Below, piece by piece: positions 58,065 to 64,000 of a stretch of 64,000 nt of DNA. The stretch covers positions 1 through 64,000 of the forward strand of contig NZ_JAJSOK010000037.1 of the NCBI RefSeq assembly GCF_021283305.1, in the 5' to 3' direction. The first letter of the stretch is position 1. Every line of letters begins with the position of its first letter. The stretch comes from Pseudonocardia kujensis. Lineage in GTDB: Bacteria > Actinomycetota > Actinomycetes > Mycobacteriales > Pseudonocardiaceae. Under the pieces are notes generated by a model. The model searched no databases. It worked only from the letters and a program-made list of their open reading frames with translations, and was not told the DNA's origin. Made by a program: the position numbers and the translations under genes.

Positions 58065-58360
58065 GGGATCTCGCTTTCGGGGGTCGGATTCCTTCGGTCC
58101 GCCGGGCACGACGGTGTGCGCCGACGACGGGGGAACCCTGACGGCCCGGCGACCCGATGATCAACCTGCGGCGGGGGCGTTCACGCGCTGTTTGCACGCT
58201 GACAACCTGCGCCCGCGCAGCCCGTCCCACTGCTCCGAACGGGCTACCCCTGGTCGGCGAGGGTTCGGCACGTTCGTCGGGTTCGAGGCATCGCGGGCAG
58301 CCCCGGGCAACCGCCCGGAAACGTGGCGGAAACCTGGGCCACGGACGTGTGAAGCGGAGA
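58065..58360. other. Intergenic region between purD and the small secreted protein
   Basis: About 296 bases with no supported gene. A GTTCACGC near 58179 is a single copy, not a PHO box. No strong hairpin is seen. Confidence 0.4.
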
Positions 58361-59623
58361 TCACCGCCCCGGGATCGAGATCTCGCCCTTCTCCGCCCGG
58401 AGCGCGATGTCCGTGCGGTGGTGCGAGCCCGCCAGATGAATGCCCTCCACCCGCCGGTAGACGTCCGCGCGGGCCGCGGAGAGGTCCGGCCCGGTGCCCA
58501 CCACGGACAGCACCCGGCCGCCCGCCGAGACCACCGCGCCGTCGTCGCGCCGCCGGGTGCCGGCGTGCAGCACGCCCTCGGCCTCCGCGCCGCTGATGAC
58601 GTCGCCGAGCCGCGGCGTGCCGGGGTAGCCCTCGGCGGCGACGACGACCGTGACCGCCGCGCCGTCGCTCCACTCGAGCGGGGCGTGGTCGGCCAACGTC
58701 CCGGTCGCGACCGCGTTGAGCACACCGGCCAGCGGGGTGCGCAGCAACGCGAGCACCACCTGGGTCTCCGGGTCCCCGAAGCGGCAGTTGAACTCGATGA
58801 CCGCGGGACCGTTCGAGGTCAGGGCGAGGCCGGCGTAGAGCAGGCCGCTGAACGGCGTGCCGCGGCGGGCGAGCTCGTCGGCCACCGGCTGGACGATCCG
58901 CTCGACCAGCTCGTCGACCAGGCCCTCGCCGGCCCACGGCAGCGGCGCGTAGGCGCCCATGCCGCCGGTGTTGGGTCCGGCGTCGCCGTCGCCGACCCGC
59001 TTGAAGTCCTGTGCGGGCACCAGCGGCACGACGGTCGTGCCGTCGACCAGGCAGAACAGCGAGGCCTCGGGGCCGTCGAGGTAGGCCTCCAGCAGGACGG
59101 GGTGGCCCTCGTCGAGCAGGTGCATGGCGTGCGCCCGCGCGACCTCCAGGTCCTCGCTGACCACCACGCCCTTGCCGGCCGCGAGCCCGTCGTCCTTGAC
59201 CACGTAGGGCGGGGTGAAGCCGGCGAGCGCGGCGTCGAGGTTCGCGGGGTTGTCCACGACGGTCGAGGTCGCCGTCGGCACACCCGCCGCGGCCATGACG
59301 TCCTTGGCGAACTGCTTGGAACCCTCGATGCGGGCCGCCGCGGCGCCCGGGCCGAAGACCGCGATGCCCGCCTCCCGCACGGCGTCGGCGACGCCGGCGA
59401 CCAGCGGCACCTCCGGCCCGATCACCACCAGCTCGGCGCCCCAGTCCCGGGCCAGCGCCACGACGGCGGCACCGTCGCGGGCGTCGAGCCCGTGCTGCTC
59501 GGCGACCGCCGCGGTCCCGGCGTTGCCGGGGGCGCAGGCCAGCGCCGTCACCTGGGGGTCCTGCGCCAGGGCGAGGACGAGGGCGTGTTCTCGGGCTCCG
59601 CTCCCGACGACCAGTACGCGCAC
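58361..59623 (-). CDS. purD: Phosphoribosylamine-glycine ligase PurD
   Basis: A 420-residue ATP-grasp enzyme, the second step of IMP synthesis. Landmarks are VRVLVVGSGAREHALVLALA, VVIGPEVPLVAGVADAV, PYVVKDDGLAAGKGVVV, GPNTGGMGAYAPLPW and VIEFNCRFGDPETQVVL. GTG 59623 lies 8 bases after TAGGCT, a leaderless promoter; the longer frame has no conserved sequence. It is separate from the other pur genes. Confidence 0.97.
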   Translation of the reverse strand: MRVLVVGSGAREHALVLALAQDPQVTALACAPGNAGTAAVAEQHGLDARDGAAVVALARDWGAELVVIGPEVPLVAGVADAVREAGIAVFGPGAAAARIEGSKQFAKDVMAAAGVPTATSTVVDNPANLDAALAGFTPPYVVKDDGLAAGKGVVVSEDLEVARAHAMHLLDEGHPVLLEAYLDGPEASLFCLVDGTTVVPLVPAQDFKRVGDGDAGPNTGGMGAYAPLPWAGEGLVDELVERIVQPVADELARRGTPFSGLLYAGLALTSNGPAVIEFNCRFGDPETQVVLALLRTPLAGVLNAVATGTLADHAPLEWSDGAAVTVVVAAEGYPGTPRLGDVISGAEAEGVLHAGTRRRDDGAVVSAGGRVLSVVGTGPDLSAARADVYRRVEGIHLAGSHHRTDIALRAEKGEISIPGR

Positions 59624-59631
59624 GGACCAGG

Positions 59632-59637
59632 AGCCTA
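59632..59637 (-). promoter_or_regulatory. -10 element of purD (leaderless)
   Basis: TAGGCT on the minus strand, 8 bases before the purD GTG. Confidence 0.55.
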
Positions 59638-59850
59638 GGCCGTGCCCTCCGGGCCCGGGACGCCGCGGCGCCCGCGCGGGCCCCCGCCGCATGATCCCGC
59701 TCACCCGTCCGGGGCGTGTCGCCCGCCCGCGTGGGTAGCCTCGCGACCCGCCGTCCGGCGTTCACGAGCCCGACGCCCGGCGGTCGCGTCCCCGACCCCG
59801 CGTCCGCGCACGCTGGCAGCGAGCCGTTCCCCGGCGAAAGGACACTCCCC

Positions 59851-60861
59851 GTGCCCACCGCGCTGCTCACCGCCCCCGCGACGCACGCCCCCCTGGTGAT
59901 CGCCCACCGCGGCGCCTCCGGCTACCGGCCCGAGCACACGCTCGCCGGCTACGAGCTGGCCGCGCGCATGGGCGCCGACTACCTCGAGCCCGACCTGGTC
60001 AGCACGGCCGACGGCGTGCTCGTCGCGCGGCACGAGCCGATGATCGGCGCGACCACGGACGTCGCGGCGCACCCGGAGTTCGCCGACCGGCGCACGCTCC
60101 GGACGATCGACGGGCACGCGGTCGAGGACTGGTTCGTCGACGACTTCACCCTCGCCGAGCTGCGCACCCTGCGAGCGGTCGAGCGGCTGCCCCTGCTGCG
60201 CCAGGAGAACACGGTCTACGACGGCCTGTTCCCGGTCCCGACCTTCGACGAGGTCCTGGACCTGCGCGCCCGGCTCTCCGCCGAGCTGGACCGCGAGATC
60301 GGCGTCTACCCGGAGACCAAGAACCCGACGTACTTCGCCGGCCGCGGCCTGCCGTGCGAGCCCGCGCTCGTCGCCGCCCTCCGTGCGCGCGGCCTGGACC
60401 GGCCGGACTCGCCGGTCTTCGTGCAGTCCTTCGAGACGGCCAACCTGCGGGCCCTGCACGAGGAGATCCCGGTGCGGCTGATCCAGCTGCTCGACGACGT
60501 CGGCGCCCCGGCCGACCTCGCCGCGGCCGGCGACCCCCGTCGCTTCGCCGACCTGACGCGGCCCGCCGAGCTGGCCCGGATCGCCGAGTACGCCGCCGGC
60601 ATCGGACCCGCCAAGGAGCTGGTGATCCCGCCCGACGGCGAGCCGACCACCCTCGTCGCCGACGCCCACGCGGCCGGCCTGCTCGTGCACGCCTTCACGT
60701 TCCGCAACGAGAACTCGTTCCTGCCCAGCGGGATGCGCCGCGCCGGTCGCGAGGCGGACCACGGCGACGTGTTCGCCGAGTACCGCGCCTTCCTCGACGC
60801 GGGGGTCGACGGCGTGTTCTCCGACTACCCCGACACCGCGGTGGCCGCGTTCAGCCTCTGA
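59851..60861 (+). CDS. Glycerophosphodiester phosphodiesterase (GlpQ-like)
   Basis: A 336-residue GDPD-family enzyme releasing glycerol-3-phosphate from deacylated phospholipids. Catalytic motifs are VIAHRGASGYRPEHTL (His-Arg), GADYLEPDLVSTADGVLVAR with the Glu-x-Asp metal pair, HEPMIGATTDV, YPETKNPTYF and VQSFETANL. The GDPD insertion of GlpQ type is present. GTG 59851 is used; an earlier GTG at 59716 would add 45 low-conservation residues. No clear signal peptide follows from the chosen start, though the longer form would not give one either. Confidence 0.92.
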   Translation: MPTALLTAPATHAPLVIAHRGASGYRPEHTLAGYELAARMGADYLEPDLVSTADGVLVARHEPMIGATTDVAAHPEFADRRTLRTIDGHAVEDWFVDDFTLAELRTLRAVERLPLLRQENTVYDGLFPVPTFDEVLDLRARLSAELDREIGVYPETKNPTYFAGRGLPCEPALVAALRARGLDRPDSPVFVQSFETANLRALHEEIPVRLIQLLDDVGAPADLAAAGDPRRFADLTRPAELARIAEYAAGIGPAKELVIPPDGEPTTLVADAHAAGLLVHAFTFRNENSFLPSGMRRAGREADHGDVFAEYRAFLDAGVDGVFSDYPDTAVAAFSL

Positions 60862-61786
60862 TCCCGGCCAGGATCGCCGCGGTCGTCGCCGCCGGCCGTT
60901 CCTGGTGCGGGAAGTGCCCCGTCCCGGGCAGGACGTGGTGCACGAAGGGCCCGGTCACCCAGCGGGGCGAGAGCTGCGCCGTGCGCTCCAGCAGGCACGG
61001 GTCGTCCGCGCCGTGGACCTGCAGGACCGGCACCGCGGCGGGCCGGGCGACGGCGGCCGCGAACCGGCGGCCCTCCGCCCGGAACTGGGAGCGCAGCGCC
61101 CAGCGGTAGTACTCCAGGCTGCAGTGCGCGACCGTGGAGATCTGCATGGCCTCGCGGTTGCGCTGCGCGGCCTCGGCGAAGTCCGCGGTGCCCGTCCACT
61201 CCGGGCCCGACCAGGCCCGCATGATCCGCTCGACCCGGGCGCCGCCGTCGGCCCGCAGGGAACGCTCGGGATGGCGCGGGAGCTGGAAGCCGAGGGCGTA
61301 GCTCGCGGTCGCGCGGAACTGCCCGGCGGGGTCGCGCACCGCCGAGGCGCGGATCGCCAGCGGGTGCGGCGCGTCGACCACCGTGAGCGTGTGGACGAGC
61401 CGCGGGTGCAGGGCCGTGAGCGTCCAGGCGATGAGCCCGCCCCAGTCGTGCCCCACGACGTGCGCCTTCTGCTCGCCGAGGGCCCGGATCAGGCCCGCGA
61501 CGTCCCCGGCCAGCGTCCACAGGTCGTAGCCGCGGGGCGGCTTGTCCGAGTCGCCGTACCCGCGCAGGTCCACCGCGACCGCGCGGAATCCCTCGGCCGC
61601 GAGCGCGACCAGCTGGTGCCGCCAGGACCACCAGAACTCCGGGAAGCCGTGCAGCAGCACGACGAGCGGACCCTCGCCCGCCTCGACGGTGTGCAGCCGG
61701 ATGCCGTTGGCGGACACCGAGCCGTGCCGCCAGGGACCAGGGACCCGGACGGACGACGGCTCGGGCCGTACGCCTCCCCGACCCAT
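60851..61786 (-). CDS. Alpha/beta-hydrolase, epoxide-hydrolase type (EphE-like)
   Basis: A 311-residue hydrolase. Typical epoxide-hydrolase motifs are HGFPEFWWSWRHQL (oxyanion HGxP), VDLRGYGDSDKP, VGHDWGGLIAW with the nucleophilic Asp, DDPCLLERTAQLS (acid) and GTGHFPHQE (His). Two cap tyrosines of epoxide hydrolases may be in LEYYRWALR. Gene order acs, holin-like protein, hydrolase matches Rv3667-Rv3670 (acs to ephE). It overlaps the convergent GlpQ gene by 11 bases. Confidence 0.88.
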   Translation of the reverse strand: MGRGGVRPEPSSVRVPGPWRHGSVSANGIRLHTVEAGEGPLVVLLHGFPEFWWSWRHQLVALAAEGFRAVAVDLRGYGDSDKPPRGYDLWTLAGDVAGLIRALGEQKAHVVGHDWGGLIAWTLTALHPRLVHTLTVVDAPHPLAIRASAVRDPAGQFRATASYALGFQLPRHPERSLRADGGARVERIMRAWSGPEWTGTADFAEAAQRNREAMQISTVAHCSLEYYRWALRSQFRAEGRRFAAAVARPAAVPVLQVHGADDPCLLERTAQLSPRWVTGPFVHHVLPGTGHFPHQERPAATTAAILAGIRG

Positions 61787-61814
61787 CCGGTTCTGCTCCG
61801 GTTCTGCGCCCGGC

Positions 61815-62318
61815 TCAGCGGGTGCTGCCGTCCAGCTGCGGGGTCCCGTTCGACTGGGCCCTGCCCCGGCTCTGCAGCACCTCGGCCGTCTCCTTGAGCG
61901 AGGAGATCGTGCGCTCGGGCTTGCGGATCTTCTTCACCCGCAGGTAGCCGATCAGCGCCGCCACGCCCGCCGCGATGAGCATGATGCCGAAGACGATGCC
62001 GAACGCCGCGGCGCGGTTCAGCCAGATCGAGAGCAGCTCGCCGATGGCGAAGAAGAAGAAGAACAGGCTGAACAGGGCGATGACCAGCGCGACGATGAAG
62101 AAGACGCTGCCCTGGACGCCCTTCTTGACCTCGGTCGTCACCTCGGCCTTGGCCAGCTCCACCTCGGAGCGGATCAGCGTCGAGACATGCGTGGTGACGT
62201 CGCGCACGAGGGCGCCGATCGACTGCTCGCCGGAGCCGGGAGCGGGCTCCTTCGACAGCGGGATCGACGGCAGCACGGGCGGGACGTCCGTGCCGCTGGA
62301 GCTGGTCGGGGTGGCCAC
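61815..62318 (-). CDS. Putative actinobacterial holin-X / DUF1469-type membrane protein
   Basis: A 167-residue protein. A soluble N terminus leads into an amphipathic helix (DVTTHVSTLIRSEVELAKAE), then two membrane helices (SVFFIVALVIALFSLFFFFF; AFGIVFGIMLIAAGVAALIG) and a basic tail. It has the shape of the phage-holin-superfamily proteins encoded on actinobacterial chromosomes; despite the name it is not a phage gene here. It lies 28 bases upstream of the epoxide-hydrolase gene. Confidence 0.85.
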   Translation of the reverse strand: MATPTSSSGTDVPPVLPSIPLSKEPAPGSGEQSIGALVRDVTTHVSTLIRSEVELAKAEVTTEVKKGVQGSVFFIVALVIALFSLFFFFFAIGELLSIWLNRAAAFGIVFGIMLIAAGVAALIGYLRVKKIRKPERTISSLKETAEVLQSRGRAQSNGTPQLDGSTR

Positions 62319-62468
62319 CGCGGTGCCTCCTGCGTTGTCGAGCGGAACCGCCGCACCGGTCCGGGCCCGGTCGGCGAGTGGTCATCGTGCCACGGCGACC
62401 GGCGCGGTGCCTGGGCGCATGCGCGGTCCACCGTGGTCTTCCCCGGATCGTGGACGGCGAACCGACGA

Positions 62469-62912
62469 TCACTCGTCGGGACGGGCCCGCAACCTCTTGA
62501 CGGCGCCGCGGCGGGCCTTGGCGTCGAGCCGGCGGCGCTGCGAGCCCCTCGTGGGCCGCGTGGCGCGCCGCGCGGGCGGATCGGGCGCGGTGGCCGCACG
62601 CAGCGCCTGCGCGAGCCGTTCGCGGGCCGCCTCGCGGTTGCGGAGCTGGCTGCGGTGCTCGCTCGCCACCACGGTCAGCACACCGTCGACGAGCCGCCCG
62701 CCGAGCCGGGCCAGGGCGCGTTCCCGCAGGTCCGCGGGCAGGCCGGTCGAGCCGGCGACGTCGAACGAGAGCTCGACCCGCGAGTCGGTGGTGTTCACGC
62801 CCTGCCCGCCCGGGCCGGACGAGCGGGAGAACCGCCAGCTCAGCTCGCGCGCGGGCACGACGACGCCGCGGCGCACCCGCAGGCCGCCGTCGAACTCCTC
62901 ATCACCGCTCAC
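62469..62912 (-). CDS. arfB: Alternative ribosome-rescue factor ArfB (YaeJ-like peptidyl-tRNA hydrolase)
   Basis: A 147-residue release-factor-like hydrolase. The catalytic motif is RSSGPGGQGVNTTDSRVELS (GGQ). The C-terminal tail is long and basic (RRATRPTRGSQRRRLDAKAR), as needed to enter the empty mRNA channel of stalled ribosomes. No stop-codon recognition domain is present. GTG 62912 is chosen for the family length. Confidence 0.92.
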   Translation of the reverse strand: MSGDEEFDGGLRVRRGVVVPARELSWRFSRSSGPGGQGVNTTDSRVELSFDVAGSTGLPADLRERALARLGGRLVDGVLTVVASEHRSQLRNREAARERLAQALRAATAPDPPARRATRPTRGSQRRRLDAKARRGAVKRLRARPDE

Positions 62913-63026
62913 GGACCCAGGATGCCCAACCCGGCCGCGGACGAACGGCGGTTTCGTGAACGACTGCGACACGAACGGCACTCCCGGGGCGCGCGGGGTG
63001 CCGTCCGTGCGGGGCTCAGGCTCAGC

Positions 63027-64000
<974 letters not shown>

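Noticed and set aside
58170..58200. PHO box before the small secreted protein or purD
   Set aside because: Only a single GTTCAC half-site is present.
61815..62318. Prophage evidence from a holin-like gene
   Set aside because: No other phage gene lies nearby and the gene sits in conserved actinobacterial order between acs and the epoxide hydrolase.

Overview
The window is very GC-rich DNA from an actinobacterium. Mycothiol biosynthesis (mshD), a GlnR-type orphan regulator, DUF3073, SseC/CysA sulfur genes, a PurS/PurQ/PurL system and frequent GTG starts all fit. From about 7.2 kb to 59.6 kb the gene content follows, from memory, the Mycobacterium tuberculosis Rv0772-Rv0823 neighbourhood (purD, purB, purC, purS, purQ, purL, purF, purM, DUF3073, nitrobindin, sseC2, cysA2, thiX, lmeA, glnR, mshD, phoT, phoY2, LytR-like, dus). 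The family Pseudonocardiaceae (for example Pseudonocardia) is my best guess; it is an inference from style and content, not proven by a marker gene.

Layout. 1-6.6 kb is an accessory, decaying region next to a tRNA-Lys gene. It holds the tail of an IS transposase, an AT-richer remnant operon ending in a frameshifted UvrD-like helicase (possibly a broken Gabija-like system), a TetR / orphan ATP-synthase c-subunit / macrolide-type glycosyltransferase module, a broken HAD hydrolase, a broken tyrosine integrase and a small lipoprotein. 7.2-12.4 kb carries dus, a GGDEF protein and a very long LytR-CpsA-Psr protein. 12.4-18.4 kb is the phosphate block: two phoU genes flanking a dodecin gene, facing pstSCAB. 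Three PHO boxes sit 33-34 bp upstream of the -10 elements of phoU1, phoU2 and pstS. 18.5-23.8 kb has mshD and glnR on one strand, then an LmeA-like protein, thioredoxin, a cysteine-containing leader peptide, DUF4395, rhodanese and SseC on the other. 23.8-31.1 kb has a ClC channel, a frameshifted DUF1622 gene, nitrobindin, about 1 kb of 73-bp repeats, and two large low-complexity proteins (one a DivIVA-domain protein). 31.3-35.1 kb has a Fur regulator coupled to YgfZ, DUF3073 and a NrtR-like Nudix protein.

35.1-59.6 kb is the purine region: purM, purF, purL, purQ, purS, purC, purB and purD are all on the minus strand but broken up by other modules. These are a PAS-GGDEF-EAL protein, a PP2C phosphatase / histidine kinase / response regulator cassette with 4-base overlaps, a metallo-hydrolase, an oxidoreductase, a sigma/anti-sigma pair, threonine aldolase and an aminotransferase. 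59.8-64 kb has a GlpQ-type phosphodiesterase, an epoxide-hydrolase-like enzyme, a holin-X-type membrane protein, ArfB and the C-terminal part of acetyl-CoA synthetase, which runs off the window.

Common themes are phosphate and nitrogen control (Pho boxes, GlnR), sulfur and thiol metabolism, de novo IMP synthesis, and many genes that appear to be transcribed without a leader (TAnnnT placed 6-8 bases before a GTG or ATG). The most original candidate is the TetR/AtpE-like/glycosyltransferase module at 2.3-4.5 kb, which could be resistance to a macrolide that inhibits ATP synthase.
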